A stretch of 64,000 bases of DNA, taken from contig JASDFA010000016.1 of assembly GCA_035772735.1 (NCBI GenBank), forward strand, positions 168,955,001 to 169,019,000, given 5' to 3'. Source of the DNA: Datura wrightii (lineage: Eukaryota; Streptophyta; Magnoliopsida; Solanales; Solanaceae). Below the pieces are notes generated by a model. It was given only the letters and a program-made list of their open reading frames with translations. It was not told the DNA's origin and searched no databases. A program made the translations under genes and the position numbers. Shown here in pieces: positions 22,571 to 35,125 of this stretch (position 1 is the first letter of the stretch; each line of letters starts with the position of its first letter).

Positions 22571-23248
22571 TTAAACTAACATACCCACCCAAGAGCAAAA
22601 TGACATTATTTAAACGTTATTTCTCTCAAAATGCACATAATATATGGATCGTCCTTCTCGGGATTTTAAAAATCCCTTAAGGCTCATTGAAAGGTTTCTC
22701 TATTAATCTTGACGTACCACGGACATCGTGATTTTCTAAGTTTAAAATGATGTGCATACCTTACTAAAGGCGTACATCGTCAAGATCTAGGAATGAGAGT
22801 GGGTATGACACGGTTCCCTCAAGTGGACAACTCGAGAATGAGGAATCTTATGAACGTCGATGCACTGTTGATCGACCAAATCATAAGGCATTCCTCGAGG
22901 TGTTTTAATAGTAAACGGCTGTGAAACCACGCAACCGTTGTTGTGTGTGATAGTGAGAGGTTCCCAAATGGAGGAAAATATGAGCAGTATGCTAGTTTAT
23001 ATAAAATACAACAGTTTATAAATAATTATTGCATATTATAAGTCATAAAGAAATAATAAATAATGATGTGAAAAACAAAAACAGAAAATTGTTAGTAACA
23101 TCATGGTAAAACATATAAGGAAGCGAATAAATATTAATATAAACAAATAAAGGGAAAGGATTTTAAACCTGGCAGTTAGCAATTTGAAAGAATTAAAAAT
23201 CAAATGAAACCCCACATAAAATGAACACGTTGTGGTTAAAGCCTAAAA
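22571..23248 (-). other. Ogre 5' UTR
   Basis: Noncoding sequence between PBS and ORF1, AT-rich at 22985-23200. No ORF of note. Confidence 0.6.
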
Positions 23249-23266
23249 TCCTCAGCAGAGTCGCCA
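23249..23266 (-). other. Ogre primer-binding site
   Basis: Minus strand TGGCGACTCTGCTGAGGA, three bases from the LTR end. It resembles the tRNA-Arg type PBS described for Ogre/Tat elements. Confidence 0.8.
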
Positions 23267-25650
23267 TGCTGTCGCGCCCCATTTTTCTCACAAAAAGCGG
23301 GATGCAACATGTGACAACTCTTAAGGGTTTGTTGTGAAAGTAGAATCGCCACCTAACGATTTGAAGTGTGTTAGGGCATCGTCCTAAGCTAAAAGTCTGC
23401 TTAGTTATCTATGTTAGCAGAGTCGGGCAAGGGCTTAAATTACCTTGAAAGGAAGGTGTTAGGCACCTTTCAAGGTCCACAAATGTGGTTCCCGGCCGAA
23501 TCCATTAATATGTGGGGAAATTAACTAGGCGAGCAAATAAGATTGATTTTAACTTATATTGCCACAATTTTAACTAGATCGATAGGCGTAAAATAAATAA
23601 AGGATTACATACAAGCGAGAAGAAAGAAATCAATACAAAATGAAGTTAAAGAGAATTATTTTTTAAATTATTTTACTTTGTCACAATATACAATAAAATA
23701 TTGCAAATAAAATTTAAAAAAAATAATTTAATGCAAAAAAGAATATAACAGAATAATTTATAAAATCCCACACAAAAGGCAACCAAATAAATATTTATTT
23801 AAATATGGGCCTGAACCTCGATGAGGCGCCTACATATCCCTAAAGGGAATTAGGCCGAACGTAGTTCTATGCTTAAAGAAGAGTTATTTTATCCTAATGG
23901 GATCACCCCATGCAACTTAAATAAATTTTCGCAACCATTTGGGTTGCTCGTATTATTCAGCGAGCACGGACTATCATATCCCACTACCCATCTAGTTTGA
24001 TTATTAGCCCTAAAGCATTTTTAGGTGAAAAAATTAACGTCCGAATATTTGCCTACCCATCCTAAACCTAACGTCCAAGAGATATTGGACAACTAATTTG
24101 GATTTTGGTCTAAAATCCTAAGACCGTAAAAGGGGTGATTAACGCCAAATAAGCAAAATTTGAAGAGGTAGCAATTAACGTATGAAGGTCTCACATAATG
24201 CTCTATATTGAACCTATGGACATGTTTTCTAAAACAAATAGATCCTAAAACATGATTACTAATGCAGAAACATCAGATTTGATGTGTATGCAACACCTCC
24301 TGCTCATTTAGGAATAATGTCTAAATGGGTTAAGATAATGAAGACTCCTAAACAAACATCAGAAAATTGAAGCACGCTAATAAAGTACACACTAGTCTGA
24401 TAGATTTTAAATAAAGAGAGAGTTTCATGACTTATGAGTAATTATGCTTGTAGCTAAGACCTCTATGAGACCATTCAGAAGTTTCGAATCAACGTAATGT
24501 AGAATCTAATGCATATGAAATTAGCAACACAGAAACATGGTATACCCTAAAGACATAGTCTCTTGCATAAATTACGACAAAAAAGCATTTCATAAATAAA
24601 TTCATGGACGACTTATGATTTAATTAGTCATAGTCGAACTCTATCTGAACAAGTCTTTATTAAACCATTTTAAGAACTTATGCACAAAATATATAGAGTA
24701 GCTCATTAAGTCAAAATAATCCCATAGACGGATTTATTAATAAGTGACATGTAAAACAAATTAATATAATTCCTATGAGTAGGGTGTCTATGATTACGCA
24801 AAATAATTCAGGTAGACGGATTTAATAACTGAGCTTAGCAAATCGTTCATGAAAAATTACTAGTAGGCAAAGCTTTAGCATGTTGTGACATGATAAAATG
24901 GGCTTGCACATGCATATCGCAATATACCTCCAATTAAATTATTAAGACCATATTGACATGATTTCTATGTGCGCGTTAATCCTATAGGCATGCTTTCTAG
25001 GTGCGGTTGGCAGTTAAGGAAAAACCATAAGGAAAATGTAAAATCCCCGCCCCCCATAAATCCCTTTTCCACTATTATCAGCATTTTACAATTACTACAA
25101 AGTTGAAGAAATAAAATAATTAATTAATACAACATATAAGAAAAATCTATTAACAAAAATCTACATTCCCCTTTTCCCCGGGTGACTCTTTGTTCCTAAT
25201 TAAGCATGACCTATTAAATGTACATCATGACAAAATATGCACGCACAAATATACAGTTTATTTAATCGAACATTTATACAGATATTTATTCAAACAAGAA
25301 TTTGATAGATTAAACGCACATCAAATCACACCGAGAGATCCAAAACATTCACATTTATAATATGATGCTAGTAAACGATTCACACATAGTATTGTCAAAA
25401 TTAGCATAGGGAGAATGAAATGACCAATTAATTAGCAAGGAAAATAATCAATTGGTAGTTTCGAAGAGGTTTTCTAGTATTTGAGACCCAAACCTCAATA
25501 CGTAAAGATCACAAAGATCTCATGGATCCTGAGCAGTGCTCGTATTGAGGCGGGGAGAAGAATTATGAATTTAGAAAAAGAAAGTAGTCTCTAAAAGTAT
25601 ATTGCGGGTTTAAAGCAGTGTTCAAATGAATGACAAGAGGGGAGGACACC

Positions 25651-25661
25651 CCTTTATATAG
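25651..25661 (-). promoter_or_regulatory. TATA box of the Ogre LTR
   Basis: Minus strand CTATATAAAGG is a near-ideal plant TATA box; transcription would start about 30 bp further left, near 25620. It splits the LTR into roughly 3.1 kb of U3 and 2.35 kb of R-U5. Confidence 0.65.
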
Positions 25662-27279
25662 TTAAACCATCAAAGAGTTTAAAGGAAAAAGGGAATAATA
25701 AAATCAATTTCAATTAATTACTTACCATATGCAAGTAAATTAATTAATGTAAAAAGATTAATCAAGGGAAAAGGAAATTTTTACCATAATTGCAAATATT
25801 GAAAAAGATGAAAGAATCAATCAAAGTTTTCCAAAAGAAAAGAATCCTTTATGATTGCTACATAATGCACAGGTAAAAATATATATTTACCATATTAGAC
25901 ACATAAAACGGTCATGATTTTAAAAATGTAAACATTGAAGGAAAATATTTACCATAACCAGTTATATAAACCTTTACCTTTATAATTGAAATAATCAAAA
26001 TAGTCTTTTCCAAAGATAGATATATATACCATTAAGGAAAATAAAGGTCTTAGCAATTTATCATGACTGAAAATAAACAGCATCCTCAATTAAATAAACA
26101 CGTATATGGTAAGAGTAGGGAGCGTGGAAAAGCGTTGTTACATAATAAAAGGGAAAGAAACAAACTAATTTTAATATCAACTTTCCAAAAATATGAATAC
26201 CAAAGGTGTCCACAATCAATTAAAGGAAATAAATAATCATGAAATCACTCACAATTCACTAAATATAATACAGGCATTGCAGTCTTTTCCCAAAACATTC
26301 AAATACCAAATTGACCATATTAAAAGGTGTAATTGAGAATTGATTATGATCCAATTAAGCCAAAAAATCAATTGAGGGTAATCACTTCCTTAAAAGAGTA
26401 TATCAAATCAATACGGTGTAAGATTAATCAAGAACTACTATAGGCAAACAAGTACTAAATCAGTTAAGGAAAAAGGTGAGTAATCAAACAGGTTTTACCT
26501 GAGTAGAATCATGAGGGTATAAACATAAATAATTTAACATAAGTAAATAAATATTCAATTAAAGAAAAGATTAGGAAGGGAAACAATCAATTATAGGGGT
26601 TTCCATTGATTAAAATAACACCTTCAACTTAATAAATGAAATATTTCGATACTAACATTCACATGCTAATCACATAAATACGAAATCATGGGTTGCCATA
26701 ATTTGCCTAAAGCTATTATAAAAGGAAAAATCAGTTCGAGAAAAGTTTACCATAAACATAGATAAATAAAATTTGAGATGCCTTGGTTAATTAAAGGAAG
26801 GATAGCACAAAAGATCATAATACATAAACAACAGTAATTAAAAAAAATAAATAAAAAATTAAAGATTGTCACGGATCATACAAACTAACGAGACCAACAA
26901 GTTTATCAAATAAATCTAAATTGTCCATGATTAAAATGCAGAGAAAGTTGTCATGGATCGATCTAGATGTAAAGAAGGCAAATCAAACAAAATCCCACAA
27001 ACATAATGTTTCTATCCATACCAAAATCCTATAAACATCTTAGTTAATATTTGAAAGAAAGCATACATGCATCATAGATATACATCTAAATCCAACAAAT
27101 CAAAAAATTACGAATCTTAGGCAGTAATTGGGGTTTCAAATATGTTAATCTAAAGGAGTAAATAAACAATGAACACAAGAGATTTAAACAAAAATTTAGT
27201 GATCAATTTACGTGATTTTTAGACCTAATAAATTGTTTAAGCAAAGTTAGGGTATGAGAACATTAATGAACATTATGGG

Positions 27280-27900
27280 GAGAAGATGGAGCAACAATGA
27301 CGTTGTTGTTTAAATGCAGAGCAACCCGGCGGCTAACGTGGTTGAGTTGGGTTTTTCAGTCATAGAGGAAGGAGAGTAGAGATAGGGTGAGGTGGTTTTG
27401 GTGCCGGCATAGTGGTGGTTGGCCGGAGATGGCGAGACGGACGAACTAGGGGTAGCCGAGAGAGGAGGAGAAGGATGAAGAGGGGGAAGGATGGTGCAAC
27501 AAAGATGGTGGTTTTTCGGCAAACAGTGGTTGAAACTAAGAAGAAAAAAAATTTTAAGGTTGTTGTTGGAGGAGGCTCCAACGGGATCTAGTTGGAGTTT
27601 TTTGGTCGAAGAGTTTGATCGGGGCAGGAGGGAGGCGACAGGTGGTCGGAACAGCGGTGTTTTTCCAATCGGCAGTGGTCGATTTCAGCGGTTTTCCGGC
27701 AAGTTAGAGGAGAAGAGGAGGGGAGAGTTGAGAGGAAAGAGGGTGTGCGGCGGTGGCTGTTTTACCGGTGGTCGGAGATGGTGGGAGCGTGGTGACCGAG
27801 AGAGGAGGAGAAGGATGAAGAGGGGGAAAATGGGTGAGGGCGGCGCTTGGGATGAAAAAGTGAAGTAGGGTTTTTTTTCTGGGGTTGGGGGGTTGGGGTG
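27280..27900. repeat. GC-rich block inside the Ogre LTR
   Basis: A sharp compositional island (GGTGGT/GGAGGAG-rich) in AT-rich LTR sequence, open in several frames on both strands. A 33-bp exact repeat starts at 27456 and again at 27796 (CCGAGAGAGGAGGAGAAGGA...), with degenerate similarity just upstream of both (GG.CGGAGATGG). The open frames follow from composition; no protein family is recognised. Confidence 0.6.
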
Positions 27901-29262
27901 GGGGTGTAATTGGTTACTAAAGGAAATAGGGCAGGGTTAATATGAGTCGTTAGATTAGATTAGACGTACGGCTAGGATTAGATAAGCATATTTTGGTCGG
28001 GTCATGTGTTTTAAGTGGGTCGACCGGATGGGTTAATGGGTAAAAGTTAATTTAAAATTGTATTCACTTAAAAAAATGCCCAGATTTGATAAAATGGACT
28101 AAATTAACATAAATTGGATAGAAAAAAGGCTAGAATCGGCATAAATGGGTATAAAGTGGCTAGATTTTTAACTGAATTGGATGAAATTGGATTTTAGCTG
28201 CTATTAAATTAATAAACATACTACACTGATAAAATAATTTAATAAATAGATAATAAAATAGTTAAATTACGTGAAAATCATATAACATTATTATTAATAT
28301 AAATAAATTATAAATTTGAGTAGACTCATGTAACTATTATAATTAATAAATTATTATATTTGTAAATAATTTAATGACTAGGAAATAAAATTAAGTTATC
28401 AAATATTATAAATTTTAATTATTAACAGAAATAATTTATAAATTCGAGTAATATTATTATGCAAATAAATTTGTAAAATTTGGTAAAATTATATAAATAA
28501 TTTATAAAGATTAAGTAAAATATATATGTTAAAATAAGAGCGTATATTAATATGAAATATACTGTACATGACACAATTATTTAACATTAGAAAATTAATA
28601 AATTAAAATTATTTCAAATTATATATACATATATATGTAATTTAAAATAATTTTGCAAGATTAATTATTTTAAAAATATGAATGCAAGTCAAATACTTGA
28701 GTAGAGAAGTAGATAAAATATACATATATATGCAGCGTATACGGGGCATAGGGAGGTCAAATTCGGGTGTAACAAGTTCACAATAAGAATATAATTATTC
28801 ACTGATATATCTTAAAGACACAACAAAAATATAACATAAAGAAAGACATATAATTACCCTCCAAAATAAAAGCAAGAAGTTAAATTGTATCTCTGTCAAA
28901 TATTAAAATAAACTGTAAAATGATTGTTTCTTTAATGAAGACGTTTGGATTATTAAAAATTAATTAAATTCCGAAAGGGGAAGAAATTAAAATTACAAGA
29001 GGAAAACTGCTTAAGGAGAGCTAAAGAAAAATTCATTACTAAAAAAAACAGTGAATGATGATTTAAGGAGTTGCCATAACAATACATTGTTATTGAGAAA
29101 TTTGTCAAGAAAAAAAATAGAAGTCAGGTAGCACTAATAAACCTGGACAACGAAGTTCTAAACAATTGTTAGTAAATAAAAAATACATTAAACATAAATT
29201 ATTCCCGTCAAATACATATATACATCACCTAAAGAATCTTATACCACGAAATTGCATATTAT

Positions 29263-29299
29263 ACACACGCGCGCGCGCGCGCGCGCACACACACACACG
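29263..29299. repeat. (AC)(GC)(AC) compound microsatellite
   Basis: About 3 AC, 11 GC and 7 AC dinucleotides in a row, then a short TA run. Alternating purine-pyrimidine, a Z-DNA-prone sequence. Confidence 0.95.
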
Positions 29300-29425
29300 T
29301 ATATATGTGCCATGTAAAATAGCAACTAAAATAATTACAATGCTTAGTTACTGGTATTCATATCCCATAAGCTAATTTCTATATGAAGAAGAAAAAATAT
29401 TAATATCTGAAAGTTCATGACATAG

Positions 29426-30403
29426 GTCCAATAAATCTTTAATTATTTTATAAATTCATAAAATAAATTATAAGTAAAATTTGTGAATAATATGTTTAAA
29501 ATTATATAATACAATAAAGTTTACTAAATTAAACTCTAAATATAGATGACCAGTACTGTTAAAACAGAATTAATATTAGACTAAGAATTTATAAAGGATG
29601 ATAATAAAGGATTTACTTTAAAAATTATTTAAAATTTAAAAGGTAGAACCAATTATGGAACTGAAAACAATAAAATGATTGAAAAAGATACTTTGGTAAA
29701 ATAAAAAAAGACACTTAATCTTCTATCTCCCGATATTTGATTTTCATATTTTGTTGAAAAAATAAACCATGATGGTAAAATTCTTCCTTTTATTTCAAGT
29801 TTCATCACTAAATTTTTTTATACCTTCTGAGTATGCGCCTCGTGGATGGATGCAAAGTGTACATTGGCAAACATTTAAAAGAAAGTGAACTCATGAGATA
29901 TATTCTTTCCGTAAGTCCAATAAATCTTTAATTATTCTATAAATTCATAAAATAAATTATAAGTAAAAAAATGTCAATAATATGTTTAAAATTATATAAC
30001 ATAATAAAATTTACTAAATTAAACTCTAAATAAAGATGACCAATACAGTTAAAACAGAGGTAAATTAGACTAAGAATTTAAAAAGAATGATAATAAAGGA
30101 CTTACTTTGAAAATTATTTATTTAAAAGATAGAACCAATTATGGAACTAGAAACAACAAAATGATAAAAAAGATACTTTGATAAAACAGGAAAAAAATAT
30201 TCAATCTTCTATCTCCCGGTATTTGATTTTCATGTTCTGTTGAAAAAAATATACCAAGATGGTAAAATTCTTCTGCTTTCTTCAAGTTTCATCACTAATT
30301 TATTTGAAATCTTCTGAGTATGCGCCTCGCAGATGGATGCAAAGTATGCATTGATGAATATTTGATAGAAAGTAAACCCATGAGATATACTCTTCCCGCA
30401 ACC
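29426..30403. repeat. 489-bp diverged tandem duplication
   Basis: Copy 1 starts GTCCAATAAATCTTTAATTA at 29426 and copy 2 starts the same way at 29915. Shared landmarks recur with that spacing, such as GAGTATGCGCCTCG and CTTCTATCTCCCG. Small indels and substitutions separate them, so the duplication is not recent. Confidence 0.9.
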
Positions 30404-30783
30404 ACCTAAGTGTTATTTTCCTTTGCGTTGCCCAAAAATGCGGCCCTTGGGTTGGATTTCTATTGTATCAATTGATAGAAAAAAGTAATTATTTTCTGGT
30501 GGAAATATTTTTTTGTTGAGCTTTGTAAAAGAAATTTAAATACCAAATTATGATTTACGAAGATAAAACTTTAATGTCTATGGGTGGTTGCAACTATTGA
30601 AGTTCAAAATAAAAGTCATAACTCTTGGGGAGAGCAGAAAAGGTGTGGAGTATGGGATAGTTTTTATTTATTTTAAATAAATTAAATGATAAAATTACAG
30701 GAAAAAGGCAAAGAAAATAAGAAAAAAGATAAGTAAGAATTCTGAAATAAGAGAGTGCCACATCATCGGCCTAAGGATCCTAT

Positions 30784-30803
30784 TTTATATATATATATAT
30801 ATA
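30784..30803. repeat. Short (TA)n run
   Basis: About nine TA units in AT-rich unassigned DNA. Confidence 0.8.
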
Positions 30804-30869
30804 AAGATTTATAATTTAGAAAAAATAATGATTTTATGCTAAATAAGTAATTCTAAGATTAAACTAGCA

Positions 30870-31582
30870 ATACCCAATCTATTTTTTGCCTCTATCATGC
30901 ACATACCCCTAGCAAGAGGTTTAGCTACTCATAAAGAAGAACAAGAGATTAAACCAATAAAAGAATCAATATCATTCATCATTAAGAAGAAACTTCTAGC
31001 TCAATCTTGTTATTTAATGGAGGTTTTACCTTAGAAAGATGAATACAATGAAGGAAAAAAGCTCATACTTCTCTCTATCTTTTTTCTTTCCTTAAGACTC
31101 AATTCAAAACTAACTACTAAATGGAATGGAATCATCTATTCTTGACAAAAGGTGTACCAAAAATGGGGTAAATGCTCCTCTTTTTTGTGCTGGAATATTT
31201 TACCCCTTTGATGAAGGCCTCACTTGAATTGCAAGTGCCGATCCACGAGGCTGAGCTACCTTCGTAGCTCTAGGCTAGAAAGTCTAGTCATGGTTCTGCG
31301 TTTGCACCTGCGTTTCATAGGTGTTGACCTCCATTCCTGTGTTCCGCAGGTGTTCCATCAACTTCAAAGTAGTGTTTTACTACATTTGGAATGCATTTCA
31401 CAAGTGTCATCCTATGAAATGCAGGTCCTCTTCTTCCAGCACCATGTTTTCTTTGTTTTACCCGCTTAAATTTAATACCTGCAAAAATCAAAGAGAAAGG
31501 GCATAAAACCTTCCTAAATGACTTGAAAACCAAGCAAAAGCTCATGTTTAAAAGCCTAATGAGTTGGTAAATTACCAACTCA
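30870..31582 (-). repeat. Divergent Athila-like LTR remnant
   Basis: The block AGAGGTTTAGCTACTCAT (30916-30933, compare 'tagccactcat' at 2168 and 42667) and the arrangement, with GC-richer words (31200-31440, GCGTTT..ACCTGCGTTTCATAGGTG) towards the LTR start, resemble the Ath-1/Ath-5 LTRs. It may begin at the palindrome 31560-31582 (TGAGTTGG...). The left end is undefined. Confidence 0.4.
31560..31582. repeat. Perfect 11-bp inverted repeat
   Basis: Arms TGAGTTGGTAA and TTACCAACTCA around a single A. It sits at the junction between the LTR remnant and the Tekay gag fragment and may contain the LTR terminus. Confidence 0.8.
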
Positions 31583-31806
31583 TCAATTTCCACCACTGGA
31601 TCTCTGTTGGAAATGCTCATAGCTTCTTGTTCTACCCTCTTGGCCTTTTTCTCTTTCTCCTTCATTTTCTCTGCCTCTATCTACTGGGCATATCTGATCA
31701 ACTAGGAGATATCTATATCATTGATCAACATGGATGTCCTTTACTCCATGACCAATGAATCTTCCACCCCATTCATGAACCTAATCATGTGAGCCCCCGA
31801 GTCAGC
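31583..31806 (-). pseudogene. gag: Tek-3: Tekay gag fragment, distal part
   Basis: Minus-strand frame reads DSGAHMIRFMNGVEDSLV, a gap, then ...SMLINDIDIS, KMKEKEKKAKRVEQEA and SISNRDPVV, the middle of a Tekay/Del gag. It is interrupted at 31807 by a solo Athila LTR; the preceding gag sequence lies at 35641-35830. In-frame stops are present. Confidence 0.75.
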
Positions 31807-32548
31807 TGATGTGTTGTGGGTTTAAAGTACTGTCAACTCTTAAAACTTGGTGAAAATGCTTGGTCATATGTATGTTTATACTGATATGAGGTATTTTTAC
31901 TTTGTTTTTTTAGAAATCATGTCTTAGAGTTGAATTCTGGAAAATGAGAGAAAAAATGCAGAAAATGGGTCAACTATAGTCCTCAGTATGAGTCGTACCT
32001 TGGTGGTACGAGCTATACCAGGCATCCGTGATGAGAACCAGAGGCTATGCACAAGTGTAGGGGCCAAGTACGACTCTTGGTTTGATTCATACAATCATGG
32101 TACAAGCCATACCAAGGAGTCGTGGAAAGCAAATGTTTGTACTTGCCTGATGTTCTTGATATACAAAGGGAATGCATGAGTTGTGACAATATCGTATGAC
32201 TGGTACTAAGGAGCCGTGGTGAAATTCATTGAGTATGTCAAGTTGGCAGGACTCAAAGTACGAATAGAGACCACGAGTCATAACGACAATGTATGGACTG
32301 TACCATGGACTCATGACAAATTCCAGAGAATACTGAACTTTGCAAGATCAGACCACGATAGGCAACCTATGACTCATAGTGTCATTGTACGAGTTGTACC
32401 TTCTCCTAGGACTTAGAAGATTTCAATACTGCCTAGCATAGTACTGAGGAAAGCTATGACTTGTAGCTTCATGCTACGACTCATAGGATCTGGCAGCAGC
32501 AGTTTTAGTAGTTTCCCTGTTAATTTAGGAACGATATCCAATTATGTG

Positions 32549-32738
32549 TATAAATACTTTTTTAGGTTTTTTTAGATTACCTATTCATTATTATTTTAAT
32601 CGTGTTTGTTGGTTTTCCAAACATTACTTGGAGATCAAATACACGAATTTCTTTGAGTTTCCAATAATTGTTCTTTAATTGATCATAATTTTGATTGTGC
32701 TCTAACCAATTGGGTTTTCTTCAATAATTATTGTAAGT
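32549..32738 (+). promoter_or_regulatory. Ath-4 LTR TATA box and leader splice donor
   Basis: TATAAATA at 32549-32556 and TTGTAAGTTG (GTAAGT at 32733-32738), at the same relative places as in the Ath-6 and Ath-7 LTRs. Confidence 0.5.
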
Positions 32739-32961
32739 TGTTAATTATGGTTTCTTTCATGAAATTTAATTCGTTTCTTGAAATCATGAATAGCTAAATC
32801 CTTCACAACTAGGGTTGTGGGAACCATGGTGAATTAACTAACTAGGGTTAATGCAAAAGTGATTCTAAACCAATACACATGCTTGTATTGTTCATCTCTT
32901 CATCATAAATGTTTCTTAACGATTTGTAGCATTAGGACTTATCCAAATTCTCTACTTGCTT

Positions 32962-35125
32962 TGTTATACCCCGGGAGCTCAAAGATCGAACCTGGAGTTG
33001 AAACGGGGAAAAAGTGGAAATTGTTATTGCAGTCTCAGGATGAGTCATCTCACGACTCATGAGGACAGCCCACGAGTCGTCAGGTGACTCGTGGGGAAGG
33101 CCTAAGTTTTGAGAAGAAGTCCTGGAAGAGTTGAGACCCCACAGGTGAGGCCAGGACTCGTGGTCAGGACCCCCGAGTTGTAGGGTCAACCGTGGGGAAT
33201 GAAACATAGTTGGAGAAAAGGAAAGATGGGCAGTGTACTTGATGGGAGTCCCCACGAGTTGTTGTCAGCCTTAACGATTCATGGGGTGAGTCATCGGCAG
33301 GCTTGGAGTCCAATATTTGGAAATGAGACAGTGTACTTGACGAGCAGAGTGACAAATCGTGCCTCAAGCAACGAGTCATCAGGACATCCATTAGGACCAC
33401 CTGGTAGTTAATTTTCTGCGAATTAATAAGGGCCTTTTCATAATTTCTAAGTTCCTAAAGCCTAAACTATGTTTTTTTAGCCTATGAAAGGTGGGTTTTA
33501 GAGGGGGAAACTATCCTAAGTCTTAATTCATGCATGCAAGAGAATAGGAGAGTGATAGAGAGGTGATCAAAGGGTAATTCAAGGGTTTCTTCTTCAATTC
33601 CTTTCAATTTCTTTTGAGCATTCAAGAGGGAGTAAGATTCGGCTATTTTAAGGTATGCAGGTTTATGAATGGGTGTTTCCGTTCACACCCTTGCCCATCC
33701 TCTATTGACTTATGAAAATCTATCAAAAATCTTATGGGGTTTTGAATTCAATTTTGTGAAAACCTAATGAATTGCAAATGGGCTTTTATGATTTATGATT
33801 TACATCATATTTTATGGATTTTGATTAGGTTTTAGAATTTATTTTACTTATAATAATTATTGATTTTGATTTCTACCAAATTAAGCCTAATTATGCGTGA
33901 TCTATGATGAATCGATTTACAATCTACTCTTAAATTGTTGATATTTGCAAATCCAGCATGATTTATGATGTGTAATATGAATTTATTCAATTACCCATAA
34001 TGATTTAATTATTTACAAGTTATATGTATGATCTACTAGTATGTATGAAACCTATGATTTCATGAATTATGTTTTGGCCGACTCACGGGCCTTATGTCAT
34101 GGCTAGTTCACGTATGTAAAAGAATGTTTATGATTATCATGATTTAACTAGACCATGAATTCCTGCATGTTATACTATGAGCACTATATATGTTTTGGAG
34201 TAGTATCGAACACCAAGTAGGTTCAGGGCCTAGGTTTTGCCGTAGATCTCATAAACTACGTGCCACCGTAGGTATGTTGGGACCTCCTTTGGGACTGTCC
34301 CTGGCCTAAATGGCCCTCTTCATGGTGATATCACACTTTCATGGTTCTACCCTTGGAAAGGTACGGACACCCTCCCGACTAGGGTTACAAGTCGGGCTTC
34401 ATGTGCGCTAATATGGGGTATGTTAGTTAAGAAAATCTCCCACTATTCCTCATGATTTATGCATGTTTATGATTACATATGTTGGCTCAAGTAATGTTTA
34501 TTATGGCTTTTCTCTCATGATTATGGTTTTGATTGTGTTACGAATGCTTTGAAAACCTTGAGCCTTATGATATGTTATGTTACGATATTTATGTTGTGAG
34601 CATGATGTCCTACTCTTATGATGTTTTATGAGCTTTTACATATTTTAAATGTCCATTTTATTGACCTTGAATACTCGGTACATTTCACGTACTGACGACA
34701 AACTTTCTATGTTGTATCATTTTATGATACAGGTTCCGGCTCTCAGGCTCATCCTCATATCTAGAACATCTCAGAGTGTAGTTTCTTTAGTTGGTGAGTC
34801 CTCATTTCCGAGGGCTGTTGACAGACATTCATGCTATTTTATGTTTCAGTACTTGTCTGGGTTAGTTGGGGGTGTTGTCCCATCAACCCATTTTACGTTG
34901 CAGAGGCTCTCAGATACTATATAGTACCCAACTTGCGTGTATGTCCAGATATTTCCTTACGTTATGATATGCTACGATTATGTTTACATTTCCGCTATGC
35001 CTTGTGATTAGTATTCCGCTTATAATGAATGAAGTTAGATGTATACTTATGAAATGGGTCGACTTGGGGCCTCTCGGGGTTCTTTGTCCCATGTTACCAC
35101 CTAGGTAGACGTTCGGGTCGTGACA
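32962..35125 (+). repeat. Tek-4: solo Tekay LTR (2164 bp), TSD TGCTT
   Basis: Starts TGTTATACCCCGGGAG and ends CGGGTCGTGACA, the LTR termini of Tek-5. Perfect TSD TGCTT at 32957-32961 and 35126-35130. The Ath-4 sequence resumes exactly after it (compare 55790-55840, where 'cttgctttgg...gaggtagagattaggaaaag' is continuous). Confidence 0.93.

Larger units (their letters stand above)
13261..28774 (-). mobile_element. Ogr-1: Ogre/Tat-like retrotransposon lacking its 3' LTR
   Basis: Minus-strand order: 5' LTR (28774-23270), tRNA-Arg-like PBS (23266-23249), 5' UTR (to 22548), ORF1 (22547-20945), gag-protease (about 20640-17238), short intron (17237-17080), RT-RNaseH-second RNaseH-integrase (17079-13651), 3' UTR (to about 13261). 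Extra ORF1, dual RNase H, PR/RT intron and a very long LTR together define Ogre/Tat. No copy of the LTR end TGTCGCGCCCC is found left of the pol gene, so the element is truncated on its 3' side near 13.26 kb. Stops and frameshifts occur in every ORF. Confidence 0.9.
23270..28774 (-). repeat. Ogr-1 5' LTR (5505 bp)
   Basis: In element orientation it begins TGTTACACCCGAATTTGACC at 28774 and ends GGGGCGCGACA at 23270. The length fits Ogre/Tat and far exceeds the 1.4-2.5 kb of the other LTRs here. U3 (28774 to about 25.6 kb) is AT-rich except for a GC-rich block at 27.3-27.9 kb. The five bases following are AGTTC; no partner TSD is recognised at the truncated left end. Confidence 0.85.
28775..30869. 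other. AT-rich unassigned region right of the Ogre element
   Basis: No LTR termini or coding domains. It contains a GC/AC microsatellite (29263-29299), a 489-bp tandem duplication (29426 to about 30400) and a TA run (30784-30803). With 12291-13260 it is the best candidate here for non-transposon DNA. Confidence 0.5.

Noticed and set aside
27491..27868. Open frame in the GC-rich block as a protein-coding gene
   Set aside because: Both strands are open because of GGN/GAG-rich composition; no domain, and it lies in the Ogre U3.
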